64,000 nt of DNA from Chitinophagaceae bacterium (GCA_016719015.1 JADKAZ010000002.1:1-64000); one strand, 5' to 3'. Counted from the stretch's first letter, positions 18,325 through 27,201 are shown. A program made the numbers and translations. Notes: a model not told the origin generated them from the letters alone.

Positions 18325-20828
18325 CAGCTTGTTTTCTTGCTTTCACGCCATGCCATAAATAATCCGCCGGCAAATATCAGCAGGATGGCAATGGAAGCCA
18401 TGAACATCATGGAAGTTCCTTGTTTAACGGAAGCTGGTTCAAAAACAAATTTTACTGTATGCTTACCGGCAGGTAATGACATGCCACGAAGGATATAATT
18501 TACATTGCAGTAATCTGTTTTCTTTCCATCTACATAAGCGTTCCATCCCAATGGATAATACACTTCGCTGAAAACAGCAAACTGCGGTCCATTACAATTG
18601 GCTTCATATTCAATGGCGTCGTTATCAAATTTTATCATCTTGATGGATGAAGCAGAATCCCACTGCGGCTGCACTACGTTTTTACTGAATGATTCATCAA
18701 CAATCGCTGTATCCTTTAAGTTGGCACTTCCCAATGCCTGTATACTGGCCACCCGGTCTTTTACCACCTGTACATTTTTTACCAACCAGCAGGGACCAAA
18801 AGCATCCGGGTTAGGTATTACACCGGACTGTCCTGATTGAGGATCCTGAACAATAATATATTTTGTGTTCAGCATGTTCAGGATTGCAGGGGTGGCTCTT
18901 CCGGATAAATATTTTTCAATAATATCCTGGTAAATTCTGAGTTTGGCTGGATGATAACCACCAACAGATTTGTGATAGTAAGAAGTTCTTGATTCGCTGA
19001 AGGGTCCACCCGTTTCAGTACCTACCATATTAAAAACCCTGAAATTGGGATCTTTGTCTTTTAATATCTGGTCGTCGATTTCAGATTTCTTGAAATTGGC
19101 TCCATCATAATCATCTGCCGGAATGAAAAGTTTCCTGTCATCTCTTTCACTCAGGTAGGGTTCTTTTTCATTGCTGAAATATGCTTTACTTACAATTGTC
19201 ACATCAAGAGTACTAATTATCAAAAGAATAATTGCGGCAACAAATCCTTTTATCCAGTTTTTGTAATATGCAAAAATTACACCGAATGCTAATAAAGAAA
19301 GTCCCAATGCCCGTAGCAGCTGACCACCAAACATGGCCTGCCTGTCTGCTTTTAATCCTGCAATCACAGACCGCCCTATATCTTCATTTTTTGCCTGATC
19401 AGAAATGTTCTGGGAAATTTGTCCGTCATACGGGGAACTGTAATCCATTATCATATACATGATACCGAGCAATGCGAAGAGACCGGCCGCTGTATATAAT
19501 ATTTTCTTGAAATCAAGAGACTGAAGCTTTAGGCCAAACAAAATTTGTTGTAAAGCCAAAGCCGCACTAATGCCCAATGTAAATTGTGGAATAACCTGAG
19601 CAAATGGTGGAGATCTGAATTTGTTATACAAAGGCATGTACTCAAATAAAAATGTATTAAAGCCAGGAAGGTATTTTCCCCATGACATTAATATCCCCAA
19701 TACTGTTGCTGCTAACAGTGCCCACTTAAGCGGTGATTTGATAATGATAAATCCAATTAGCCCCAACAAACAAATGATAACCCCGAGGTAGGCAGGCCCT
19801 GATGTATAAAGCTTTCCCCAATAGGCGGGCATACTTTGTGCTACTTGCTCTGCATTGCTTTCAGGAATCCCCTTGTTAGTTAATTTCTTTACCACATTGG
19901 ATCCTTCACCCGTCATGTTTTTACTAAACCCTCCAAAGGCGTTGGGCATAATAAAAGTCATCGTTTCAGCACGGCCAAGACTATACTCAAAGGCGTAAGA
20001 AGTATCAAGCCCTTTTGTACTGGCAGTTTTTACGGAGTCGCCTTCAATCGTAATATCTTTTCCACCCCGCATGGTAAACTTTGCGTACTCAGATGTGGTT
20101 TTTAAGATTAAAGCATTTCCTGCCAGGGCTATTATTGCAGATACAATGGTAATGCCCCCTGCCATACCAATATGTTTCCAATCTTTTTCTTGAATCCACT
20201 TAACCAGGTAAGCAATGGTGACCAATGCTGCAATGATGAAAAAGTAATAAGTAACCTGAAGGTGATTGACTCCAATTTGCTGGTAAGCTGCATAGGTAGT
20301 CAGTGCAAAACCAAGCCAGTATTTTTTTTCATAAATAGAAATCAAACCTGCCAGGATTAAAGGCATCAATGCAGTTGCCTGCATTTGTGTATCATGCCCT
20401 GCAGCAATGATAACAGGATTGTAAGTTGAAAAGGCGTAAGCAAGAGCGGCCAGCATGCCAATAACTGGCCTAATTCTTAAAACGAGACAAAGGATATAAA
20501 AACAAATACAGGCTAGAAAAAAAAAGTTGATAGGCTTGGGCATTCCCAGTGTAAATATCTTCAGCATATCAGGCAAAACACTTTTGCCTTCCATGGCTAC
20601 CTGGTAATTGGGCATACCGCTGAAAAGATTCGGATTCCAAAGAGGATAATGCCCGTTTTTTTCCTTGTATTCAAAAGCATTTTGTGCCATTCCTTTCCAG
20701 CCCACATTGTCATGCTGGTTCAGCACATTTCCGTCCAAAATTGGTTTACAGAACAAGGCAGAAACGACTAAAAAAATAACAACCGCAATGATATGAGGGA
20801 GAATTTTTTTCAGCAGGGAATTTTTCAT
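18324..20828 (-). CDS. YfhO-family polytopic membrane protein
   Basis: 834 aa with about a dozen hydrophobic spans: an N-terminal segment (IIAVVIFLVVSALFCKPIL), many in residues 90-530, and a last one at about 805-825. It also has a large extracytoplasmic stretch (about 560-790) with YHPAKLRIYQDIIEKYL and ILNMLNTKYIIVQDP, then a C-terminal VYYPLGWNAYVDGKKT segment. This matches the YfhO/bacterial membrane glycosyltransferase family (GT-C-like fold; Gram-positive relatives glycosylate teichoic acids). A role in moving a sugar from a lipid carrier at the outer face of the inner membrane is inferred. Followed directly by a GT4 gene and the GDP-sugar reductase. Confidence 0.85.
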   Translation of the reverse strand: MKNSLLKKILPHIIAVVIFLVVSALFCKPILDGNVLNQHDNVGWKGMAQNAFEYKEKNGHYPLWNPNLFSGMPNYQVAMEGKSVLPDMLKIFTLGMPKPINFFFLACICFYILCLVLRIRPVIGMLAALAYAFSTYNPVIIAAGHDTQMQATALMPLILAGLISIYEKKYWLGFALTTYAAYQQIGVNHLQVTYYFFIIAALVTIAYLVKWIQEKDWKHIGMAGGITIVSAIIALAGNALILKTTSEYAKFTMRGGKDITIEGDSVKTASTKGLDTSYAFEYSLGRAETMTFIMPNAFGGFSKNMTGEGSNVVKKLTNKGIPESNAEQVAQSMPAYWGKLYTSGPAYLGVIICLLGLIGFIIIKSPLKWALLAATVLGILMSWGKYLPGFNTFLFEYMPLYNKFRSPPFAQVIPQFTLGISAALALQQILFGLKLQSLDFKKILYTAAGLFALLGIMYMIMDYSSPYDGQISQNISDQAKNEDIGRSVIAGLKADRQAMFGGQLLRALGLSLLAFGVIFAYYKNWIKGFVAAIILLIISTLDVTIVSKAYFSNEKEPYLSERDDRKLFIPADDYDGANFKKSEIDDQILKDKDPNFRVFNMVGTETGGPFSESRTSYYHKSVGGYHPAKLRIYQDIIEKYLSGRATPAILNMLNTKYIIVQDPQSGQSGVIPNPDAFGPCWLVKNVQVVKDRVASIQALGSANLKDTAIVDESFSKNVVQPQWDSASSIKMIKFDNDAIEYEANCNGPQFAVFSEVYYPLGWNAYVDGKKTDYCNVNYILRGMSLPAGKHTVKFVFEPASVKQGTSMMFMASIAILLIFAGGLFMAWRESKKTS

Positions 20829-20880
20829 TACTCTTCAATATTAGGCTGACAAAATAATGCTATTTTAGACTAAAATCCCG

Positions 20881-21189
20881 ATGCGCTGGCTTTTATTTTT
20901 GTCCCGGTTGTCTTTTATCTGTGGTATCTGTTTCCTTTTGTCTTTTTCATTGCTCATGCAGGATTGGATACAGGATGAAAACCTGAAATCAATGATTATT
21001 ACCATCGGCTATTTAATGGGAATGATCATTCTTCCTGTGGTCAACCTTTGTTACCTGGTGGTGTTAATTGTTAAAGGAAGGTTGAGAGAGTTTGTACCCT
21101 TGTGGCTAATTATCGTTAACCTGTTATTTTTATTGACAATAATCTTTTTTATATTTTATCTCAATGATCCATACTATCATCAAAAGTAA
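20881..21189 (+). CDS. Small three-span membrane protein, unknown function
   Basis: 102 aa with three hydrophobic spans at about 3-25, 38-64 and 73-93 and a short polar tail (LNDPYYHQK). I do not recognise a family. The downstream VUT transporter gene starts 26 bp inside its 3' end in another frame, so the two are probably co-transcribed and coupled. It starts 52 bp from the divergent YfhO gene. A helper role to the transporter is possible but unsupported. Confidence 0.65.
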   Translation: MRWLLFLSRLSFICGICFLLSFSLLMQDWIQDENLKSMIITIGYLMGMIILPVVNLCYLVVLIVKGRLREFVPLWLIIVNLLFLLTIIFFIFYLNDPYYHQK

Positions 21190-21961
21190 GCCAACCCGGT
21201 TGTTCCTTATTCTCGGTGGTTTCTTTATAGCCAATGCGTTAATAGCGGAATTGATGGGAGTGAAACTATTTTCACTGGAAGAGACATTTGGTGCAAACCC
21301 TGCTCACCTGAATATTTTCGGCAATGACTTTTCTTTTAACCTCACAGCCGGTGTGTTGTTGTGGCCTGTTGTTTTTATAATGACAGACATTATCAATGAA
21401 TACTACGGGATGAAAGGAGTGAGGTTTCTTTCTTTTCTTACCATTGGATTAATCATATATGCTTTTATCATGTTCCAGGGGGCTATTCATCTTACCCCGG
21501 CAGGTTTTTGGGTGGGTAACTATGCAGGCCAGGGTGTACCCGATGCGGATAAAGCCTACCGGGCAATTTTTGGTCAAAGCCAGTGGATAATTGTCGGTTC
21601 GTTGGTGGCGTTTTTAATTGGACAAATATTAGACGTTTTCATTTTTCATAAAATTAAGAAGGCAACAGGCGAGAAAAATATCTGGTTGCGGGCCACTGGT
21701 TCCACATTAGTATCACAATTGGTTGACAGTTTTGTAGTTCTTTTTATTGCTTTCTATATTGGTCCACGCCTTTCTAATAACCAGGGACAGCCATGGTCTC
21801 TTAATCTTGTTATGACAATTTGTATTGGAAATTACATCTATAAATTTATTATGGCCTTGCTAATGACACCGGTCATTTATCTTGTTCATAACAGGATTGA
21901 AAAGTATCTTGGTCATGAGCAGGCAGCAGCAATGAAGAAAGCTGCAATGGGCGATGACTAA
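21164..21961 (+). CDS. VUT-family (YhhQ-type) queuosine-precursor transporter
   Basis: 265 aa, about six membrane spans. Family signatures include FIANALIAELMGVKLF (residues about 21-36), VLLWPVVFIMTDIINEYYG (about 64-82), and VSQLVDSFVVLFIAFYIG with ICIGNYIYKFIMALLMTPVIYL near the end. Members of this family import 7-deazaguanine precursors of queuosine. Queuosine genes are not seen in the window, so the substrate is by family only. Start at 21164, overlapping the small membrane gene. Its TAA overlaps the stop of the convergent Nudix gene (CTAA at 21958-21961). Confidence 0.88.
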   Translation: MIHTIIKSKPTRLFLILGGFFIANALIAELMGVKLFSLEETFGANPAHLNIFGNDFSFNLTAGVLLWPVVFIMTDIINEYYGMKGVRFLSFLTIGLIIYAFIMFQGAIHLTPAGFWVGNYAGQGVPDADKAYRAIFGQSQWIIVGSLVAFLIGQILDVFIFHKIKKATGEKNIWLRATGSTLVSQLVDSFVVLFIAFYIGPRLSNNQGQPWSLNLVMTICIGNYIYKFIMALLMTPVIYLVHNRIEKYLGHEQAAAMKKAAMGDD

Positions 21962-22416
21962 TGGCTTGCTTTTATGAGACTGGCAACGATCTTGTCAATT
22001 GGCAGTGTAACACTTGCAGATGAAAAGTCATCCCACTCAATAAAGCGGAAAGTCTCTGTTTCTTTCGTTGCTTCGTACACTTTCATTTGCTGTTCATCAA
22101 AATCAAACGGCTTTGTTCTTAAAGGAATTTTAATTTCTTCAAGCGGTTTTGCAAAATAGTAAATGGATATAATCTGATGCTCAGGGTTGAAGGCAGATAG
22201 TTGAAAATAATCGGTAGTATAGATATGGTTCCCGATTCCTACTTTCAGGTTCATTTCTTCCATAAATTCCCGTTGTAAGCAATCTCTTGTTCCCTCCCCG
22301 AACTCAAGCCCGCCACCGGGAAATTTGGTAATGTAATTGCCGCGGATGAATTCATCACTGACTAATACCTGTTTTTCTTCATTAATAAGAATACCATAAA
22401 CTCTCAGGTTGAACAT
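21958..22416 (-). CDS. Nudix hydrolase
   Basis: 152 aa with a clean Nudix box at residues about 34-56 (GGGLEFGEGTRDCLQREFMEEM, written in parts: GGGLEFGEG, then REFMEEM), which binds Mg2+ and hydrolyses a nucleoside diphosphate linked to another group. The N-terminal FNLRVYGILINEEKQVLVSDEF is typical of small house-cleaning Nudix enzymes. The substrate cannot be assigned. It is 5 bp downstream of the corA-like gene on the same strand and probably co-transcribed. Confidence 0.88.
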   Translation of the reverse strand: MFNLRVYGILINEEKQVLVSDEFIRGNYITKFPGGGLEFGEGTRDCLQREFMEEMNLKVGIGNHIYTTDYFQLSAFNPEHQIISIYYFAKPLEEIKIPLRTKPFDFDEQQMKVYEATKETETFRFIEWDDFSSASVTLPIDKIVASLIKASH

Positions 22417-22421
22417 ACGGT

Positions 22422-23360
22422 CTATAGAATTTTCTTGCGGAAAAAATACCAGCCAATGATTAAGGCGATACCTAATGATAAAAAAGCTACAATATAAAAT
22501 GCGTATTGTGAATGTTCAAACCCACTGGGTACATTCATGCCGAATAAACTGGCAATAAGGACAGGGAAAGTGAGAACAACAGTAATCACCGCCAGTCTTT
22601 TCAACACCTGGTTCTGATTATTGGCAATAATGCTGGCAAAAGCATCCAGGGTGCTGCTCAATATATTAGTGTAGATGTTGGCCATCTCAAGGGCCTGGGA
22701 ATTATCAACAATCAGGTCATTTAAAAATTCTTTCTCTTCCTCTGTAAGAGCCAGGAAGTTTGTCCGTTCTATTTTCATCATCAGCATTTCATTAGAGCGG
22801 AGGGCAGTAACAAGGTATACCAGACTTTTTTGTATCCGCATCAATTCAAGCAGGTGTTCATTACGGCTTGAATCATACAGTTGTTGCTCAAATGTATTGC
22901 GACGCTGGTTAATCTCTTTCAGGTGCTCCATGAAATTCTGAACAATTTTTTCAAAAATTTTCAGCACCATCATATTCCTTTTATCGGGATGACGGTTTTG
23001 AAAAGTATTCAGAAATTTTTTGATAGCTGTATTTTCAAAAGAGTTAACGGTTACAATCTGGTTGTGGGTAAGAATAATACAGATAGGTATGGTAATGTAA
23101 TACGCATCACTTTCATTAAAAGAGTTGTTTTCAGTAGGAGTTTTAATGACAATCAACTTGACATTGTCATCTTCTTCAAAACGGCTTCTCTCGTCAATGT
23201 CTAAGGAGTCTGTTAAAAAGTCAATGGGTATATCTAATGCCGTGGATAATTCCGAGAATTCTTCCTGCTTTAATGGGGGTAATATATTGACCCAAACCCC
23301 GTTTTCGGGTTTGTCTATCTCTACCGTCTTTTGATTGATATTTTTAAAATACTGAATCAT
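22422..23360 (-). CDS. CorA-family magnesium/divalent cation transporter
   Basis: 312 aa. A cytoplasmic N-terminal domain (WVNILPPLKQEEFSELSTAL; SRFEEDDNVKLIVIKTP) is followed by long helices (residues about 140-245) and two C-terminal membrane spans. The CorA selectivity motif GMN is present at about 275 (SLFGMNVPSGF), and the last span ends FFRKKIL with the positive tail expected of the family. Works as a pentamer in the inner membrane. Of the two CorA subgroups, the short N-terminal domain resembles the MgtE-independent CorA-like proteins of Bacteroidota. Metal specificity (Mg, Co, Ni or Zn) cannot be told. Confidence 0.9.
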   Translation of the reverse strand: MIQYFKNINQKTVEIDKPENGVWVNILPPLKQEEFSELSTALDIPIDFLTDSLDIDERSRFEEDDNVKLIVIKTPTENNSFNESDAYYITIPICIILTHNQIVTVNSFENTAIKKFLNTFQNRHPDKRNMMVLKIFEKIVQNFMEHLKEINQRRNTFEQQLYDSSRNEHLLELMRIQKSLVYLVTALRSNEMLMMKIERTNFLALTEEEKEFLNDLIVDNSQALEMANIYTNILSSTLDAFASIIANNQNQVLKRLAVITVVLTFPVLIASLFGMNVPSGFEHSQYAFYIVAFLSLGIALIIGWYFFRKKIL

Positions 23361-23424
23361 AAATCAACGCATACCTTGATTGGGGTTCCAAGAGGCAGGC
23401 AAAGGTAAGGTTGCACTTTCAGAT

Positions 23425-23967
23425 TTAACCCGCCAATCTTTCTTTAATTATCAGGAGATGATGTTCGGTATGATAGATGGTAAAATAGCTGAGTTCCCGT
23501 AGGGTGATTTTCCCCAGCAAAGGGTGGGGTGCAAGGTATTTGTCAAGTTGCTTGTCATCCCATTTCGTTTGCAGGGCATTAATAAGTTTTCTCATTGACT
23601 TATTGAAGTTGTCAAGAATATTTTCTTTTCCATTGTTTTGGGAAACTGGTTTGGCAACAAATCTTCCACTAGCCCGCCCACCTTGTTCCAATTTGTATTT
23701 ATACTTTGCCACCAGTTCATCATAGCTGCGGGACGAACGATTAGGCTTGCCGGTATAAAGCCTGATAATAAGTTTTGGAAGCCGGTAAGCAAGTCTGGTC
23801 ATGTTAGCCGAAGTAATGAGATGTATTACATTCTGCGCAACTGACCACTTCTCTATTGGTTGCCGGAAAAATAATTCATTGCTGATGCCGGAACAAAAGG
23901 AAGAAAATTTGTCAGACACATTTTCTAACTGCCGGATGATATCATTTTTTGATTGGATATCAGTCAT
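23425..23967 (-). CDS. DinB-family putative metal-binding protein
   Basis: 180 aa four-helix DinB/YfiT-like protein. The metal-ligand histidines expected for the fold are visible: H49 in WSVAQNVIHLI and H166/H169 or H170 in YHTEHHLLIIKERL. WSVAQ..xH and the C-terminal HxxHH are the usual DinB landmarks. Many members are thiol S-transferases or of unknown role. It lies 3 bp downstream of dapF and is probably co-transcribed with it. Confidence 0.8.
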   Translation of the reverse strand: MTDIQSKNDIIRQLENVSDKFSSFCSGISNELFFRQPIEKWSVAQNVIHLITSANMTRLAYRLPKLIIRLYTGKPNRSSRSYDELVAKYKYKLEQGGRASGRFVAKPVSQNNGKENILDNFNKSMRKLINALQTKWDDKQLDKYLAPHPLLGKITLRELSYFTIYHTEHHLLIIKERLAG

Positions 23968-23970
23968 ATA

Positions 23971-24759
23971 TTATTTTAATTGAATAGTGCCTTCATAAAC
24001 TTTTTCAGCAGGACCGCAAAGCCAGATATTTTCATATTTATTCTCATCGGTACGGTCGAACTCCACAGATAGTAAACCTCCAAGTGTTTTCACTTCCACA
24101 TCATTAAAGCCGTTTTCATTATGATAACAAACAAGGGCAGCCGCCGTAACTCCGGTTCCGCAGGAATAAGTTTCATCTTCTACACCCCGTTCATATGTTC
24201 GGACGGTTATTTTATCTGCCTCTCTCATCTGCTCCACAAAATTCACATTGATCCCTTCTTCTTCGAACTCTTTACTGTGACGTATCTCACTCCCTTTTTT
24301 GAAGACATCCACATCCATCACATTTGTTACCATTTTTATATAGTGGGGTGAGCCGGTGTCAAGAATGAAGTCATTATGAAATCTTTTGATGTCCTTTACA
24401 TCTTTCATTTTTAATGAGACAATGCCATCCGTATCTATTTCTGCTTCATGTACCCCGTCTGATGCAAGGAAACGGTATACTTCCCGGTGAATGCCCAGGT
24501 GGTAAGCAAATTTTGTCATACACCGGCCGCCATTTCCACACATACTACCTTCTTTACCATTGGCATTATAATATTTCATTTCAAAATCGAACCCGGTTTT
24601 TTCGTTAAGCAACATCAGGCCATCGGCACCAATGCCAAACCTCCTGTCACATAGTTTGTGGATTTGTTCTGTGGTAAGCGATGAGTATTCATTCTTCCTG
24701 TTATCCGCTAGAATGAAATCGTTACCAGTTCCCTGGTATTTGAAGAAATGTAAATTCAT
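23971..24759 (-). CDS. dapF: Diaminopimelate epimerase
   Basis: 262 aa. Interconverts LL- and meso-diaminopimelate for lysine and peptidoglycan synthesis. Both catalytic cysteines are present: C74 in NGKEGSMCGNGGRC and C200 in ETYSCGTGVTAAAL. The N-terminal FFKYQGTGNDFILAD and RRFGIGADGLMLL are family signatures. The length is normal. Upstream is a nucleoside phosphorylase gene on the same strand (78 bp gap). Confidence 0.96.
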   Translation of the reverse strand: MNLHFFKYQGTGNDFILADNRKNEYSSLTTEQIHKLCDRRFGIGADGLMLLNEKTGFDFEMKYYNANGKEGSMCGNGGRCMTKFAYHLGIHREVYRFLASDGVHEAEIDTDGIVSLKMKDVKDIKRFHNDFILDTGSPHYIKMVTNVMDVDVFKKGSEIRHSKEFEEEGINVNFVEQMREADKITVRTYERGVEDETYSCGTGVTAAALVCYHNENGFNDVEVKTLGGLLSVEFDRTDENKYENIWLCGPAEKVYEGTIQLK

Positions 24760-24837
24760 GTTAGTAGCGGGTAATTAGGGGTTAGTGGGTTTTACGCTCA
24801 AGTTATCAATCATTTTACTTAGTACTTGCTTCAAACA

Positions 24838-25722
24838 CTAAATACTTTCAGAAAATATTTGAAGAAATTTTTGAATTAACTTTTCAACTGTCGCCAGGCC
24901 ATCTTTTGAAAATTCCTTTTGTACCCGGTTGGCAACAATAGCATTTACGGCAAGGCAATTATGCCCCAGCAATTTTCCTAAACCATAGATGGCCGAGGTT
25001 TCCATTTCAAAATTGGTGATGCGGTGCTGGCCAAAACGAAAATCTGTAAGACGATTGACAAAGTTAGGGTTACTGATTCCGAGTCGTAATATCCTTCCCT
25101 GTGGACCATAAAAGCCGGGACAGGTAACGGTAATACCCTGGTGAAAATCTTTTACAAAATGTTTTATCAAAGACGCAGCACCACTACTGATATAAGGATT
25201 GCCGATTTGACCATGAATTTGAGTATGCGTAACAAAAGACTGTAACAACTCTTTTTCCTGGTCATTTTGTTCATGCCGGTAAAAATTGAGCAGGTTGTCT
25301 ACTCCAAGTCCATGTGTAGAGGCGACAAAACTATCCACCGGAATATCTTCCTGCAAAGAGCCGGAAGTGCCAATGCGAATAATATTTAAGGATTTCAGGT
25401 CTTTCTTAATTTCCCTGGTGGCAAAATCAATGTTGATAAGAGCATCCAGTTCATTGAGTACAATATCAATATTATCGGGACCAATGCCGGAAGAAAGAAC
25501 AGTCAGCCTTTTTTTGCCCACATATCCGGTATGCGAGATGAACTCCCGGTGTTGTCTTTTTACTTCCACCGAATCAAAATGTTTACTGATTTCCTTTACC
25601 CGGTCAGGATCACCAACAGTAATGACTGTGCCAGCTACTTCTTCAGGCCGGAGGTCGAGATGGTAAATGGCTCCGCGGGGATTAATAATTAACTCTGATT
25701 CAGCGATACGACTCATACTCAT
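24838..25722 (-). CDS. Nucleoside phosphorylase (uridine phosphorylase-like)
   Basis: 294 aa PNP/UDP superfamily protein: GTVITVGDPDRVKEISKHFD (phosphate-binding GDPxR), SHTGYVGKKRLTVLSSGIGPDN, IIRIGTSGSLQEDIPVDSFV, and the base/ribose-binding FEMETSAIYGLGKLLG. The MET near the C-terminus is typical of uridine phosphorylases. Cleaves nucleosides with phosphate for salvage. Starts ATG 25722 or 25716 (MSMSRIAESELIINPRG) fit the family better than the upstream in-frame ATG at 25782, which would run to within 4 bp of tRNA-Cys on the other strand. It does not look like futalosine hydrolase MqnB. Confidence 0.87.
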   Translation of the reverse strand: MSMSRIAESELIINPRGAIYHLDLRPEEVAGTVITVGDPDRVKEISKHFDSVEVKRQHREFISHTGYVGKKRLTVLSSGIGPDNIDIVLNELDALINIDFATREIKKDLKSLNIIRIGTSGSLQEDIPVDSFVASTHGLGVDNLLNFYRHEQNDQEKELLQSFVTHTQIHGQIGNPYISSGAASLIKHFVKDFHQGITVTCPGFYGPQGRILRLGISNPNFVNRLTDFRFGQHRITNFEMETSAIYGLGKLLGHNCLAVNAIVANRVQKEFSKDGLATVEKLIQKFLQIFSESI

Positions 25723-25785
25723 TGTTTTGGAATGATGAATAGGTTCAATTATCAAAAATATCCTATTTTCGCTGCTGTTCAAAAC

Positions 25786-25856
25786 GGTCCTGTGGCCGAG
25801 TGGCTAGGCTCAGCTCTGCAAAAGCTGCTACAGCGGTTCGAATCCGCTCGGGACCT
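25786..25856 (+). tRNA. tRNA-Cys (GCA)
   Basis: A 71-nt cloverleaf. Acceptor arm GGTCCTG pairs with CGGGACC (one G-T), discriminator T as expected for tRNA-Cys, anticodon stem CAGCT/AGCTG around loop CTGCAAA giving anticodon GCA, and T-arm GCGG TTCGAAT CCGC. No CCA is encoded. A terminator follows at once. Confidence 0.95.
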
Positions 25857-25858
25857 CA

Positions 25859-25887
25859 AAGGTTGTCAGCATTGGCGACCTTTTTTT
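25859..25887 (+). terminator. Rho-independent terminator after tRNA-Cys
   Basis: A nine-pair stem AAGGTTGTC / GGCGACCTT (two G-T pairs) with loop AGCATT is followed by seven T. It overlaps the stop codon of the convergent HU-like gene by two bases. Confidence 0.8.
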
Positions 25888-26794
25888 ATTGTTCAATGCG
25901 AACCCTTTTACCATTCAGGCGGCTGAGAGAGTCCAAAACCCTGCTTGTATCAGCCGCAGTTACTGGCAATAGCATATATAAAGTAAAAGAAACAGAGTCC
26001 TTAGTTTCCATTTGTGCAGGCCATTGAAAAGTTTTTAACTTGCTCAGCCTGCTGAATGCTCTTTTTGCATCAGAAGTCTCAAGGATAAATTTATAATTGC
26101 CTGCCGGCAGGGGTACGGCAACCTGGTTAGATTGAACCTGGTTGCTTTTTTGCAATTCTGCAGTATCTGCTACTAAAACGGTTTCATCATCGTTTGTTTT
26201 CACCTGTACTGAACCGCTTTCATCGGTTATCGTTTTTTTGTAAACCATATAACCACCCCAAATGGCAACTGCGAGGCCCGTAATTAATAATAAAATTGCA
26301 ACCGGTTTTTTCCAGGTCATATTTTTTTTGCGGGCATAAAAAACACTTTTATAATCGTTTAATGACTCATCATTTTGGTATGCTGAAGTAATCTCTTTTG
26401 TATTTTGTTCTTTTAAAGAAGCCGGGAGTGAGAGTCCGGGTGTAAATGAAAATTCTCCTGATTTCACTTTCGTTAATGTTCCGATGCCTTCCAGTAAAAA
26501 TGGTTTGCCAATATTTAAAAACTGGAGTGCCAGCCCTAAATGAGAATCCAGGTCGGCAGCAGCCAGAGCCTTCATAGTGCCGGTTTGTGAAGAAATAAAA
26601 TTGACCAGCACTGAGGTATCTTTAATGGTCGTATTTCTTTCAAAGGAAACACCTTCCAGGATTGTTACTTTATTATGTTTACCCGTTTCCGGCTCAATAA
26701 CAGTAGAGGGGTCTAATATAAAACTTCCCAGGCCAGGAAGGTCCAGCCTTTTGTTGACGTAAAGATATTGTGCCAGTAAGGGAGCTACTTTCAA
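25886..26794 (-). CDS. HU-like (CCDC81-type) DNA-binding fold protein with membrane anchor and SPOR-like tail
   Basis: 302 aa. Residues 1 to about 125 resemble paired HU/IHF-like domains found in Bacteroidota: LAQYLYVNKRLDLPGLGSF, then a second copy with FLLEGIGTLTKVKSGEFSFTPG. A single hydrophobic span lies at about 168-186 (AILLLITGLAVAIWGGYMVY). The rest would be periplasmic and ends in a short SPOR-like domain (AGNYKFILETSDAKRAF, TLYMLLPV, VLDSLSRLNGKRVRI). Known relatives combine HU-CCDC81 domains with SPOR domains. The topology suggests a bridge between the cytoplasm (DNA or protein) and septal peptidoglycan. Neither DNA binding nor peptidoglycan binding is demonstrated. Confidence 0.75.
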   Translation of the reverse strand: MKVAPLLAQYLYVNKRLDLPGLGSFILDPSTVIEPETGKHNKVTILEGVSFERNTTIKDTSVLVNFISSQTGTMKALAAADLDSHLGLALQFLNIGKPFLLEGIGTLTKVKSGEFSFTPGLSLPASLKEQNTKEITSAYQNDESLNDYKSVFYARKKNMTWKKPVAILLLITGLAVAIWGGYMVYKKTITDESGSVQVKTNDDETVLVADTAELQKSNQVQSNQVAVPLPAGNYKFILETSDAKRAFSRLSKLKTFQWPAQMETKDSVSFTLYMLLPVTAADTSRVLDSLSRLNGKRVRIEQ

Positions 26795-26867
26795 AATCTC
26801 TGGAGTTATGAATCTGTAAGATATATATTTTGTGTTGCGGATGCAAGTGTAATAGCCACAGGTGTTT

Positions 26868-26875
26868 TACCTTTG
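26868..26875 (+). promoter_or_regulatory. Candidate -7 box before the small membrane gene
   Basis: TACCTTTG fits TAnnTTTG exactly and ends 8 nt before the ATG at 26884, which would give a leader of only a few nucleotides. No convincing -33 element is seen. Confidence 0.35.
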
Positions 26876-26883
26876 TGTGAATT

Positions 26884-27201
26884 ATGCTTTCAGAAGAAGA
26901 AAAGGGGTTTATTAAATACTGGGAAATAAACAGGCTCCGCAAGAAAAAAGTTTGGAGACAATTGGCTGTCGGCTTACCACTGGCTGTCATCATTGTTGTA
27001 ACTATTTTCATCAATCTATTTTCGAGGTGGCACAAAGAAGCTGATAAAGTGATGCGCCGTGAGCAGTCATCACTTATAATTGTATTGATAGCCGCCGCTC
27101 TTTTAATCGTCGTTTTTATTGTTATTTTTTCTGCCCGCCATCGCTGGGACATGAATGAGCAGCAGTATAAAGAATTATCAGCGAAAGAAGATAAACCATA
27201 A
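26884..27201 (+). CDS. Small two-span membrane protein, unknown function
   Basis: 105 aa: a basic, charged N-terminus (EEEKGFIKYWEINRLRKKK), a first hydrophobic span at about 26-45, a charged loop (RWHKEADKVMRREQ), a second span at about 64-83, and a polar C-terminus. No family recognised. It precedes the FKBP lipoprotein gene by 61 bp on the same strand and diverges from the HU-like gene. No function is proposed. Confidence 0.65.
   Translation: MLSEEEKGFIKYWEINRLRKKKVWRQLAVGLPLAVIIVVTIFINLFSRWHKEADKVMRREQSSLIIVLIAAALLIVVFIVIFSARHRWDMNEQQYKELSAKEDKP

Noticed and set aside
25732..26027. Two + strand open frames overlapping tRNA-Cys
   Set aside because: They cover the tRNA and its terminator and are antisense to the HU-like gene.
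26101..26115. CTGCCGGCAGG as another copy of the 60980 palindrome
   Set aside because: Only the central 10-11 bases match and it is ordinary codons (PAG) of the HU-like gene; too short to call.
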